A stretch of DNA of 8,790 bases from Paracoccaceae bacterium (GCA_011523445.1 WTGT01000290.1:1-8790); one strand, 5' to 3'; positions 1 through 7,066 are shown, counted from the stretch's first letter. The notes: a model not told the origin generated them from the sequence alone. Numbers and translations are program-made.

Positions 1-277
1 CTTGGGAGCCTTGCAGAGCTTCTGGCGCAATAAGGTAGGGTGTTCGGCAGAGACCTGCTATTGAAACACCTTTTTGACGGGCATACTGTCCGACTTCAGT
101 AGCGTGGCTCAGATCATTGAATTCACGAATCCAAAATGTGATTGCAGGTATCCCTTTTTCGCTGCAGGCATCAATAACCTGATGAGGGTTCCAGCCGGCT
201 CCTTTCCCAGCAACTATGTGCCCCAAAGTTGCCGTGTTCAAAGCCAAGCGTGAAAAGTCATTGAAAAAATCACCCAT
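1..277 (-). CDS. TIM-barrel sugar phosphate isomerase/epimerase-like protein (partial, N-terminal 92 codons)
   Basis: I translated the reverse complement from the ATG at 277-275; the reading frame stays open to the window edge, so only the first 92 residues are visible. Two stretches fit the N-terminal half of xylose-isomerase-like TIM-barrel proteins annotated as sugar phosphate isomerase/epimerase: LALNTATLG (residues 11-19) on the first strand, and GIPAITFWIRE (42-52) with VSIAGLCRTP (71-80) on the next two. This subgroup is often found beside DUF993 proteins, as here. The start codon overlaps the stop of the upstream DUF993 gene by one base (TGATG), which favours translational coupling and fixes the start. 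Metal ligands and catalytic residues of the family lie further along the barrel and are not in the window. The likely role is isomerisation or epimerisation of a (keto)sugar in the same pathway as its neighbours. The family is well supported; the substrate is unknown. Confidence 0.8.
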   Translation of the reverse strand, partial: MGDFFNDFSRLALNTATLGHIVAGKGAGWNPHQVIDACSEKGIPAITFWIREFNDLSHATEVGQYARQKGVSIAGLCRTPYLIAPEALQGSQ

Positions 278-1428
278 CAGCCAATCCCATATAATTTCAG
301 TAAAGATTTCATCCGGTAAACAGCCAAGTCAGGCCGGTTGAGCAAACCAGCTTGGTCAGCTAGCTTGAAACAATCGACAAAATAGGGCAGGGAACGCATG
401 GCATGGGAACCATTGATCATGATGAAGTGCTCTTGGAAACCATTCAACCAGGCCAAGAAAACAACCCCGGTCTTGTAGTACTGGGTAGGTGATTGAAACA
501 TGTGTCTTGCCAAAGGTACGGTTGGCATAAAAAGTGAATTATAAACCTTAAGGTTGTTCTCACTCAAAGCGTTGAGAGCTTGGGTACAAGCTGGTGCTAT
601 TGGGTCAAATATCCCCAGCAGGGCATCAGAATAACCTCGATCATCTCCAGCGATCAATTCTGGATAATTGAAATCGTCTCCCGTAAACATCCTGACGGTT
701 GCAGGCAATCTTCGACGCATCTCGATTTCCTTGTTCTTGTCAAGGAGAGACAGTTTTATACCTTCTACCTTGGAGGCGTTTTCCTCAATAATCGTCAAGC
801 AAGTGGTTAGTGCCTGTGACCAATCGGAAGCCCCCCAGTATCCTTCCAATTGGGGATCAAACATTTCACCCAACCAATGGATTATCACGGGTTTTTCGCA
901 ATGGTCAAGTACAGTCTTGTAGACCTGAATGTAATCATTGGAATTCTTGGCTACTCGTGCAAGAGCCCGGCTTGCCATTACAATGATTCGTCCATTCAAC
1001 TTTTGGATGGCTTCAACTTGGATGATATATGCTTTGATCACTCGATCAACATTTATGGTTTCATCATGGGTCAAATGGTCTGTTCCTGCCCCACTAAATA
1101 CTATGGCCTCTGGAATTTCGGTTAAAGTCTGTCTGATCAATTCAAGGGCAGTTGGCCAAGCCAAACCGCTACCCCTTTGGGCTGTATCCATTGCTTCGGC
1201 GATACCAAGACCCAAACCGGCTAAATGGCGACGAAAAGTCAAAGTGGCATCCCAGTCCAAGGAAGGATTGACGGAAGGGTTAAGTTCTGAATAGGGGTTG
1301 GCAACCACATGGGCAGCTGCTAACAATTGACGAGGAGACGGTTTCTTGAGAGGAACATAACCTAATGGATTACCGATCAAAGTGTAGTCAAGCAGATTGC
1401 CCTGGTTGTCCGGTAGTAGAATAATCAT
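277..1428 (-). CDS. DUF993 / dihydrodipicolinate synthase-superfamily protein (putative aldolase)
   Basis: The protein is 383 residues from the ATG at 1428. The frame stays open upstream to 1539, but that extension lies inside the preceding SDR gene. Starting at MIILLPDNQG gives the family-typical length, and a GAGG lies 13 bases upstream. The stretch SLDWDATLTFRRHL (56-69) followed by GIAEAMDTAQRG (75-86) is characteristic of DUF993, a family usually annotated as dihydrodipicolinate synthase-like. VEGIKLSLLD (221-230) has the look of the Schiff-base lysine strand of DapA-type class I aldolases, making K225 the candidate catalytic lysine. FTGDDFNYPELI (248-259) resembles the downstream glycine-rich strand of DapA. 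I infer a cytoplasmic lyase acting on a 2-keto acid. It sits between an SDR and a sugar isomerase-like gene, in a sugar-catabolic context. No reaction is established for this family that I can state with certainty, so the product name should stay generic. Confidence 0.85.
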   Translation of the reverse strand: MIILLPDNQGNLLDYTLIGNPLGYVPLKKPSPRQLLAAAHVVANPYSELNPSVNPSLDWDATLTFRRHLAGLGLGIAEAMDTAQRGSGLAWPTALELIRQTLTEIPEAIVFSGAGTDHLTHDETINVDRVIKAYIIQVEAIQKLNGRIIVMASRALARVAKNSNDYIQVYKTVLDHCEKPVIIHWLGEMFDPQLEGYWGASDWSQALTTCLTIIEENASKVEGIKLSLLDKNKEIEMRRRLPATVRMFTGDDFNYPELIAGDDRGYSDALLGIFDPIAPACTQALNALSENNLKVYNSLFMPTVPLARHMFQSPTQYYKTGVVFLAWLNGFQEHFIMINGSHAMRSLPYFVDCFKLADQAGLLNRPDLAVYRMKSLLKLYGIG

Positions 1429-1435
1429 GGCGTGT

Positions 1436-2206
1436 TTAATACCTCGGGACCAATAGCCCGCCGTCAACCGAAATGGTTTGACCAGTAACATAAGGAAGTC
1501 TGCCAGTGGCAAGACTGGCAATCGTAATTCCCACCTCATCAGGTGTACTAATCCTCGGAATCAAGGTCAAGCCTTCTTCAGCACGGCGAGAATAATCTTT
1601 GATCACACGCGAGGTCATATCGGTGTCAATTAATCCAGGTTGAACATCATAGACATGGATGTTTTCACGACCCAGTCGGACCGCAAGCGCTTTCGAGGCC
1701 ATTGCTGCTGCAGCTTTGGAAACGGCGTATTCGGTTCTCGGTTCTGCGACCGCTACCGCATTGGATGAAGTTATGTTTATGATTGAGTAGAATTGATCTG
1801 CCGCCCGGGCTGACTGAAGGAGATGGTGTGCAAATTTTTGACTCAGGAAAAATAATCCCTTGGCATTTACTGCATGACATCGATCCCAACTCGCTTCAGA
1901 GATATCAAGTGGGTCCCCACGATTCAGGACACTGACACCGGCATTGTTGATCAGGGTGGTGATTGGTCCAAGGGTATTTTTGATTTTCTCAATCCAGAAC
2001 GAGTGGCATTCTATATCGGCTACATCAAAGGGCGCTTCCATACATTCAACACCCTCGAACCTGAGCATCTTGGCAACCTCAGTCAGTTCCTGATCAGGTT
2101 GAAGATCATTGATAGCCAAACTGAACCCTTCTTTGGCCAATTGAATGGCTGCACCCAGTCCAATACCCCTTTTGGCGCCTGTAATAAGTGCAACAGGATT
2201 AGTCAT
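1436..2206 (-). CDS. SDR-family NAD(P)-dependent oxidoreductase (3-ketoacyl-ACP reductase-like)
   Basis: This is a classical short-chain dehydrogenase of 256 residues, the usual length. The cofactor motif TGAKRGIG is at 9-16, NNAG at 87-90, the structural Asn of NAKG at 114, the catalytic Ser at 147 or 148, and the YxxxK pair is Y160/K164. The C-terminus ends in a typical VDGG motif (248-250) followed by LLVPRY. D34 at the end of the second strand favours NAD, while K12 and R13 within the glycine motif would tolerate NADP, so cofactor preference is open. The ATG overlaps the acyl-CoA dehydrogenase stop by 8 bases, and GGAG (complement of 2213-2216) sits 6 bases upstream, which decides the start. 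Database names such as 3-ketoacyl-ACP reductase are probably misleading here. Its position before DUF993 and a TIM-barrel isomerase points to dehydrogenation of a sugar-derived hydroxyl or keto intermediate. Confidence 0.9.
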   Translation of the reverse strand: MTNPVALITGAKRGIGLGAAIQLAKEGFSLAINDLQPDQELTEVAKMLRFEGVECMEAPFDVADIECHSFWIEKIKNTLGPITTLINNAGVSVLNRGDPLDISEASWDRCHAVNAKGLFFLSQKFAHHLLQSARAADQFYSIINITSSNAVAVAEPRTEYAVSKAAAAMASKALAVRLGRENIHVYDVQPGLIDTDMTSRVIKDYSRRAEEGLTLIPRISTPDEVGITIASLATGRLPYVTGQTISVDGGLLVPRY

Positions 2207-3347
2207 TCAATGCTCCGAATTTGTCCAGCTCCCGAAAAATGATCGTTCTCTGAATTTGATTGGTACCCTCATAAATTTGGGTAATTTTTGCATCCCTGTA
2301 AAGACGTTCTACTTCAAATCCACGTATATACCCAGATCCACCAAAAATCTGAATGGCATCAGAGGTGCGAGCAACAGCTATGTCAGAGGCAAAGCATTTG
2401 GCCATTGAGCAGGCTTTCGTGGCATTTTCACCATTATCCATTTTTATTGCAGCCGAGTGGACCAGCAGCCGAGCAGCCTCTATATCCTTTGCCATATCCG
2501 CGATTAACCATTGGATGCCTTGGAATTTGGCAATTTCACGACCAAACTGCTTGCGTTGACGGGCATAGTCTAGTGCTGCTTCCAAACCTGCTTGGGCAAT
2601 ACCGACTGCAAGTGAAGCGATCCCCACGCGTCCTTTGTTGAGGACATTCATCATAATTGGAAAACCCTGTCCTTCTTTCCCCAGAAGTGCATTCTTGGAT
2701 AGCCGGATGTTATCAAAAGTCAAGGCTCCCACAGGGCTTGCACATTGTCCCAACTTACTTTCCTTCTTTCCTTTTGTTACTCCATCAGCGTTCAAATCCA
2801 CAATAAATACCGACATACCTTGATGGCCTGCATCAGGGTTAGTTTTGGCCAATACAAAACCAAGATCGGCTATCGGTCCATTATGAATCCAAATTTTCTG
2901 GCCGTTCAATAACCATCCATTATCCGTCTTGGTCGCAACTGATCGTATCCCGGCAACATCGGTCCCCGCTTCGGGTTCGGTAATACAATAAGCAACAATC
3001 TTTTTGAAGGAGAGAACATCGGGAAGAATCTGCTTTTGTTGTTCGGTGGTTCCGTAATCAACGAGAAGTGTGGTTATGAGTTCTACTAGACCACATTGAT
3101 CAGCAACTGATGCATACCCTCGGGAGAGTTCCTCCATGACCAAAGCATAATTTAAGACATCAAGTCCGGCTCCCCCCAAATTTTCGGGTACGCAAATCCC
3201 AAAAAATCCCAATTCGCCCAACTTCCTGTAAACTTCGATTGGAAAACGTCCTGTTTGATCCAATTCATTGGCTATGGGGCGGACTTCGTCCTCAGCAAAT
3301 TTACGAACGAGAGACTTTAATTCTTTATGATCTTCTGTTAAATTCAT
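2199..3347 (-). CDS. Acyl-CoA dehydrogenase (FAD-dependent)
   Basis: The 382-residue protein has the usual length and full three-part fold of the family: N-terminal helical domain (about 1-115), middle beta domain opening with YCITEPEAGTD (120-130), and a C-terminal helical domain. The second family signature runs through IQIFGGSGYIRGFEVER (332-348) and ends at QIYEGTNQIQR (357-367), where E360 is the expected catalytic base. MEELSRG (71-77) is another typical element. It oxidises an acyl-CoA to the enoyl-CoA and passes electrons to ETF; the exact chain (short, branched or other) cannot be read from sequence. It is the first gene of the leftward operon and overlaps the SDR start by 8 bases. 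The start at 3347 has only a poor Shine-Dalgarno sequence. An acyl-CoA dehydrogenase is unexpected in a cluster whose other members look sugar-directed. Confidence 0.93.
   Translation of the reverse strand: MNLTEDHKELKSLVRKFAEDEVRPIANELDQTGRFPIEVYRKLGELGFFGICVPENLGGAGLDVLNYALVMEELSRGYASVADQCGLVELITTLLVDYGTTEQQKQILPDVLSFKKIVAYCITEPEAGTDVAGIRSVATKTDNGWLLNGQKIWIHNGPIADLGFVLAKTNPDAGHQGMSVFIVDLNADGVTKGKKESKLGQCASPVGALTFDNIRLSKNALLGKEGQGFPIMMNVLNKGRVGIASLAVGIAQAGLEAALDYARQRKQFGREIAKFQGIQWLIADMAKDIEAARLLVHSAAIKMDNGENATKACSMAKCFASDIAVARTSDAIQIFGGSGYIRGFEVERLYRDAKITQIYEGTNQIQRTIIFRELDKFGALND
2207..2216 (-). promoter_or_regulatory. Ribosome binding site of the SDR gene, inside the acyl-CoA dehydrogenase end
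   Basis: On the minus strand GGAG (complement of 2213-2216) lies 6 bases before the SDR ATG at 2206. It is embedded in the last codons of the acyl-CoA dehydrogenase gene and supports the overlapping start. Confidence 0.6.
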
Positions 3348-3375
3348 ATAATTAACCAGTTAGTTACTTGTATTG

Positions 3376-3404
3376 AAAATAATCCTTACCCTCTGAGATT
3401 GCAA
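3376..3404 (-). promoter_or_regulatory. Candidate sigma70-type promoter for the leftward operon
   Basis: Reading the minus strand, TTGCAA (3404-3399) and TATTTT (3381-3376) are separated by 17 bases. Each matches four of six consensus positions. The predicted transcription start would fall about 20 bases before the acyl-CoA dehydrogenase ATG at 3347. This is a by-eye match in AT-rich DNA and is weak on its own. Confidence 0.3.
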
Positions 3405-3515
3405 TCCAAAACAAGGTGTCCAGTGAGTGAAGGTAGCCATTTATCCGGAATGTACAGTGGCAAGGATTGGTGTAAGAAATAAGATCATTGTGGTTCAGGT
3501 AGGAAAGGAAATAAG

Positions 3516-3537
3516 CTTGATAATAAAGTGTATCAAG
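3516..3537. promoter_or_regulatory. Perfect inverted repeat, candidate operator
   Basis: CTTGATA (3516-3522) and TATCAAG (3531-3537) are perfect 7-base inverted arms separated by 8 bases. They lie in the divergent gap between the acyl-CoA dehydrogenase operon and the aldo/keto reductase, 60 bases before the latter's start. The left arm overlaps a -10-like GATAAT (3519-3524), so a dimeric regulator bound here would block that promoter. There is no good -35 at standard spacing. No regulator gene is visible in the window. Confidence 0.45.
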
Positions 3538-3586
3538 GACAAAATCCCAGCATCCTCTACAAGGGTCAAAGATTAATTCAGAAAGT

Positions 3587-3590
3587 GAGG
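3587..3590 (+). promoter_or_regulatory. Ribosome binding site of the aldo/keto reductase
   Basis: GAGG lies 7 bases before the ATG at 3598, one of the clearest Shine-Dalgarno sites in the window. It fixes the start of the aldo/keto reductase. Confidence 0.7.
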
Positions 3591-3597
3591 AAAAGAA

Positions 3598-4614
3598 ATG
3601 GAACCTTCTACAAAACGAAAATTCGGGCGGGTTGACCTGGAGGTAACTGCTTTCGGGTTTGGAACTGCCCCTGTGGGAAATATTTTTCGTGAAATCGATG
3701 AACAAACTTCTGATGCTATGTTCCAAGAGGCTTGGGATCACGGTGTGAGGTATTTCGATACGGCACCCATGTACGGCCACGGATTGTCGGAACTTAGGAC
3801 TGGTCATTCTTTACGCTGGAAAAATCGTGATGATTTTGTCCTCTCTTCGAAAATTGGCCGCATCCTCAAGCCCAAAAGAAAGTCCGAAATTGATTTTTTT
3901 CCTTGGAATAACGCAGCCGCAAATGTCATGGAATTTGACTACAGCTACGATGGTACAATGCGTTCGTTTGAGGATTCTCTCCAGAGAATGGCCTTGGAAA
4001 AGATGGATATTTGCTTTATTCATGACATTGATGTGTTTACCCGAGGCAATGAGCAGCCTGAAGTGTTCAACCAGGCTATGGATGGGGCATGGAAAGCACT
4101 GGAACAGCTTCGGTCAGAAGGTGTTGTCAAGGCAATAGGTGTAGGGGTCAATGAATGGGAAGTCTGTCAGGCGGCACTGGAGGCAAGAGACTTTGACTGC
4201 TTCTTGTTGGCCGGTCGTTATACATTGCTTGAGCAGGATTCGCTCAACACCTTCTTGCCTTTGTGTGAAAAAAGAAATGCTGCAGTTGTCGTGGGTGGAG
4301 GCTTTAATTCCGGTATTTTAGCAACCGGTGCGATTGAGGGAGCGAAGTATAATTATGCACCAGCACCAAAAGAAATCATGCAAAAAGTAAGTGATATTGA
4401 AGATGTTTGTCGTGATTTCGAAATTCCACTTGCTGCCGCAGCACTTCAATTTGTGGTAGCTCATCCGGCAATACCGAGTTTTATTGCGGGAACCCGAACT
4501 GTTGAGCAGCTCGACAACAACTTAAGGTGGTTTAGTTTTCCTATACCGGCTGAATTTTGGGCAGAACTCAAGCGAAAAGGCCTGCTTCGAGAAGACGCGC
4601 CAACTCCAGAATAA
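3598..4614 (+). CDS. Aldo/keto reductase, D-threo-aldose 1-dehydrogenase (L-fucose dehydrogenase)-like
   Basis: The 338-residue protein is a complete aldo/keto reductase barrel. The catalytic tetrad is visible as D54 in YFDTAP, Y59 in MYGHG, K85 in SSKIGR and H142 in FIHD. GTRTVEQLDNN (298-308) is the C-terminal nucleotide-phosphate binding segment. The pattern of GFGTAPVGN near the N-terminus (20-28) and the long loop around 92-118 resembles the D-threo-aldose 1-dehydrogenase / pyridoxal 4-dehydrogenase branch, whose members oxidise L-fucose and related aldoses to lactones or pyridoxal to pyridoxolactone. The gene is divergent from the leftward SDR/DUF993/isomerase operon, so it may supply the first oxidation step for that pathway. 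The family is certain; a sugar substrate is likely from the subfamily and context, and the specific sugar is unknown. Confidence 0.88.
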   Translation: MEPSTKRKFGRVDLEVTAFGFGTAPVGNIFREIDEQTSDAMFQEAWDHGVRYFDTAPMYGHGLSELRTGHSLRWKNRDDFVLSSKIGRILKPKRKSEIDFFPWNNAAANVMEFDYSYDGTMRSFEDSLQRMALEKMDICFIHDIDVFTRGNEQPEVFNQAMDGAWKALEQLRSEGVVKAIGVGVNEWEVCQAALEARDFDCFLLAGRYTLLEQDSLNTFLPLCEKRNAAVVVGGGFNSGILATGAIEGAKYNYAPAPKEIMQKVSDIEDVCRDFEIPLAAAALQFVVAHPAIPSFIAGTRTVEQLDNNLRWFSFPIPAEFWAELKRKGLLREDAPTPE

Positions 4615-4897
4615 CTCTCCTGTCAAGTAGTAGCTTTATCACATGGGAATTTTCTTTTGAATTTCTGATTAATTATTTTCATAAGGTATTTTCTCTCTTA
4701 TTTCTGTGGCAAATATACCTGCAATAGAATGTTGTTTTAGATGGAAGTGGAGAGGAATGTTACCGACAGATCAAAGGGATGATATATCACTTGGCTTAGG
4801 GAGGATAGCCTGAGATCTTTCTGGAGACTATCTGGAAAAGGTGAAGATTCTAATGATTCAAGGCCGTTTGTAACCATATCGGCTTTTGTTACAGGCT
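4615..4897. other. Convergent intergenic region
   Basis: This 283-base gap separates the 3' ends of the aldo/keto reductase and the lytic transglycosylase. It is AT-rich at the left and contains no convincing gene; the longest ATG frames with a nearby purine-rich stretch are 13 and 18 codons. The only structure of note is the terminator-like hairpin at its right end, described separately. Confidence 0.6.
4860..4887 (+). terminator. Weak candidate rho-independent terminator
   Basis: AAGGCCG (4860-4866) can pair with CGGCTTT (4880-4886), with one G-T wobble and a 13-base loop, followed by a further T. The loop is long and the U tract short and partly in the stem. It lies about 245 bases after the aldo/keto reductase stop and just past the end of the opposing gene, so its role is uncertain. 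Confidence 0.25.
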
Positions 4898-6946
4898 CTA
4901 GAGAAGAGAACTGATACGAATTGGTGAAACCCTTTTGCTGAATCGGTGTTGGTATACCGTTATGGATTCAAGCACCCTCATAACGTAGTTCCGGGTTTCA
5001 GAATAAGGTATGTGTTCTATCCAGTCAATTATGCTATGAGTGCTTTCTCCTGGTTTTCCGAGTGTTTTCAACCAACTGTTCAATCTGCCGGGTCCCGCAT
5101 TGTAAGCTGCATAGACCAGTACATTGGCACCATCGAATTCCTCAAAAAGTACCTGCAGATAGGCTGAGCCGATTTGCACGTTGTACTCCTGATCAAGCAG
5201 TACTTCTTTGATTGGTCCCCTGATACCCAAATCGTCAGCTATTTCCTCACCGGTGTTGGGCAGGACCTGCATTAATCCCATGGCACCCTTGTGGCTAACC
5301 GCTTGGGGTCTAAATTCGGTTTCCTGTCGAATTATAGAAAGTGTAACTTCGGGTTTGGTAGGTAAATTTTGTGTGGCCAGATCGGGAATTGGATAGAGGT
5401 AATCCAAAATCATATCCCCTTGTCTTGTGCCTTGCTTGGCTATTTTGACCGTTGAAAAGTTGGCTCCATGTGTTTGGGCTATTTGGGCAAGGGCAGCTAG
5501 CTCCTCCCGGTCAAGTTTTTCGGCTTGATGGGCAAGAAACCAACCCGCATAAGGCTCTATCCCTGCCGAATGGAAAAGTACGGCAGCTCGTACCACTTTT
5601 TCCCTTTGCAGCATTTTGACTACTCGATTGTTGACAGGTTCTCGGGAAATCAGGGTTTTGCTGGTGGGATAGTTGATTTTTTCGGCCGATAACTGGCCGT
5701 AAAAGGAGGTTTGGAAGCGGGCTCCAAACTGGTAGGCAATCCTGGCATCTTCATTGTTACCAGCTGACTCATGGGCAACTCCCAACCAATATCCTGCCCT
5801 ACCCAATCGTACGGGTGAATAGGAAGGATAGGAATAGGAAGGTCGGATTACCTCCTGATAATAATTGTAAAAGTGTCCCAATGCCCTTTGGGGATCATTG
5901 AGTTTTCGTAGTGCGATATACCCGGCCAACCATTCAAGATCAAGGTAGCTGTTTCGCTGTTTTTTTTCCCAGGTGGGTATGTCCGATTTGGAAAGCCAGT
6001 CGAGCGAGTGAAAAGTATCGTTTTTGGTCAGAAAATGTTTTGATGCTATGTCGTAGGCGAACTGGTTTTGTCCATCCCTCATTAACTCATGGGCAAGCCT
6101 GTATCTTTTGCGGGCCCAAAAAACAGGTTTCCCGAGGTCATTTACAGAAGAACTCTGTTCCAGCAACAATTGCAGGGCAGATAAATAGTGACCATGGTGA
6201 TCTCGCCACAAGATTCGGTCATAGGCTAATCCGGGGTCAGAAATATATTCCTGGGGTATTCTGTTGATCAAGTCATTGACACCATCCTTCATTGCATCAA
6301 GCGAAATCCTGGCTTTGTAAAGAGTTTGTTGATCCTGCTTGAGATAGGGCAGGAGAATTTCTGCTTCATCAATACGGTCCAACCAAAGCAGATTGTCCAA
6401 TCTACTTTCCAACAGTGGAATTGTTTCACCGGGGTAATATTGGATAACGTATTTCAGGTCATCGTCCGAGAAAGGCAAGGAAAGAATTGCATTTCTGATT
6501 ACCCTACTTGCTTCCCTTGGTCTTTGCAGATCTTTCAGTGCTTCAGCATGCCGGACGGCACCGAAACCATCTTGTGGATAATAGTCACTAAAATAATCCA
6601 CAACCTGGTTGGGATTCTCATCACCAGAGAATGATTTTTCACCAGATCTTCTCAGGATTTTCAAACCAGGCCAGTCACCATTTTCCTCCAGAAAGGTTTG
6701 ATAGGCTTGCCAATCATCTATGCCAGCCCGCAAGTGTAACCATTGGACAACATCAACGGCAACCAAATCTGAAACCTGTTTGGCATATGCATATGCCTCT
6801 TCCCATTTTCCCTTCGAGGCACTTTCAAAGGCAAGTTTGAAATTTCTTGTATCTTGTGTGCTGGGACTGGCAAAGGATGATGTACAAACAAGGAGGAATA
6901 ATAGTGCTCCTCCAACAACAACTCGCCAGAATGGTAAAGAAATCAT
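4898..6946 (-). CDS. slt: Soluble lytic murein transglycosylase (Slt70-like, secreted)
   Basis: From the ATG at 6946 the protein has 682 residues. It starts with a signal peptide (about 1-26: short N-region with R8, hydrophobic core, SFA before the predicted cut). Cys21 is preceded by LLV, a poor lipobox, so a soluble periplasmic form is more likely than a lipoprotein. A long helical, TPR-like superhelix follows (about 30-500). The C-terminal SLT domain shows IIRQETEF with catalytic E542, GAMGLMQVLPNTG (554-566), AAYNAGPGR (613-621) and IPYSETRNYV (646-655). It cleaves peptidoglycan glycan strands to 1,6-anhydro-muropeptides. The frame also offers a GTG at 6967 that adds 7 residues; I prefer the ATG because the signal peptide is then compact and the candidate promoter leaves a more usual leader, although neither start has a good Shine-Dalgarno. 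The catalytic Glu is followed by Thr where Ser is commonest. Confidence 0.93.
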   Translation of the reverse strand: MISLPFWRVVVGGALLFLLVCTSSFASPSTQDTRNFKLAFESASKGKWEEAYAYAKQVSDLVAVDVVQWLHLRAGIDDWQAYQTFLEENGDWPGLKILRRSGEKSFSGDENPNQVVDYFSDYYPQDGFGAVRHAEALKDLQRPREASRVIRNAILSLPFSDDDLKYVIQYYPGETIPLLESRLDNLLWLDRIDEAEILLPYLKQDQQTLYKARISLDAMKDGVNDLINRIPQEYISDPGLAYDRILWRDHHGHYLSALQLLLEQSSSVNDLGKPVFWARKRYRLAHELMRDGQNQFAYDIASKHFLTKNDTFHSLDWLSKSDIPTWEKKQRNSYLDLEWLAGYIALRKLNDPQRALGHFYNYYQEVIRPSYSYPSYSPVRLGRAGYWLGVAHESAGNNEDARIAYQFGARFQTSFYGQLSAEKINYPTSKTLISREPVNNRVVKMLQREKVVRAAVLFHSAGIEPYAGWFLAHQAEKLDREELAALAQIAQTHGANFSTVKIAKQGTRQGDMILDYLYPIPDLATQNLPTKPEVTLSIIRQETEFRPQAVSHKGAMGLMQVLPNTGEEIADDLGIRGPIKEVLLDQEYNVQIGSAYLQVLFEEFDGANVLVYAAYNAGPGRLNSWLKTLGKPGESTHSIIDWIEHIPYSETRNYVMRVLESITVYQHRFSKRVSPIRISSLL

Positions 6947-6987
6947 GTAATTTACACTTATGTACACTGCTCTTTTTTGTTTTTCAT

Positions 6988-7016
6988 TCTATATTATCTT
7001 AGCTTATGCTTTGCAA
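6988..7016 (-). promoter_or_regulatory. Candidate sigma70-type promoter for slt
   Basis: On the minus strand TTGCAA (7016-7011) and TATAGA (6993-6988) are 17 bases apart, each matching four of six consensus positions. Transcription would begin near 6981, about 35 bases before the ATG at 6946. It shares the 120-base divergent gap with the dapA promoter. Confidence 0.35.
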
Positions 7017-7022
7017 TTTTTT

Positions 7023-7051
7023 TTGCCATGTCATTAATTTATTAATATCAA
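7023..7051 (+). promoter_or_regulatory. Candidate sigma70-type promoter for dapA
   Basis: TTGCCA (7023-7028, five of six consensus bases) and TATCAA (7046-7051, four of six) are separated by exactly 17 bases. The predicted start near 7058 would leave a very short leader before the ATG at 7067. The spacer carries ATTAAT twice (7033-7038 and 7041-7046), two self-complementary hexamers that may be a coincidence of AT-rich DNA. Confidence 0.4.
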
Positions 7052-7066
7052 ATTACGGATAGTAGA

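Noticed and set aside
1429..1539. A 37-residue N-terminal extension of the DUF993 protein
   Set aside because: It lies within the SDR coding region and would exceed the family's normal length; the ATG at 1428, just after the SDR stop, is the better start.
3364..3807. A 147-codon minus-strand open frame crossing the divergent gap and the start of the aldo/keto reductase
   Set aside because: It overlaps the 5' end of a clear aldo/keto reductase gene, has no recognisable motif and no good ribosome binding site; it is an antisense shadow frame.
4757..4813. An 18-codon ATG frame after a purine-rich GGAGAGGA stretch in the convergent gap
   Set aside because: The Shine-Dalgarno-like bases abut the start codon, the product is too short to judge, and no function or conservation can be seen.
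4804..4832. Imperfect hairpin GATAG...CTATC in the convergent gap as a terminator
   Set aside because: The stem is short with a mismatch and there is no T tract after it.
7033..7046. Paired ATTAAT hexamers in the dapA promoter spacer as a possible operator
   Set aside because: Such short self-complementary AT sequences are expected by chance in this AT-rich stretch; there is no supporting evidence.
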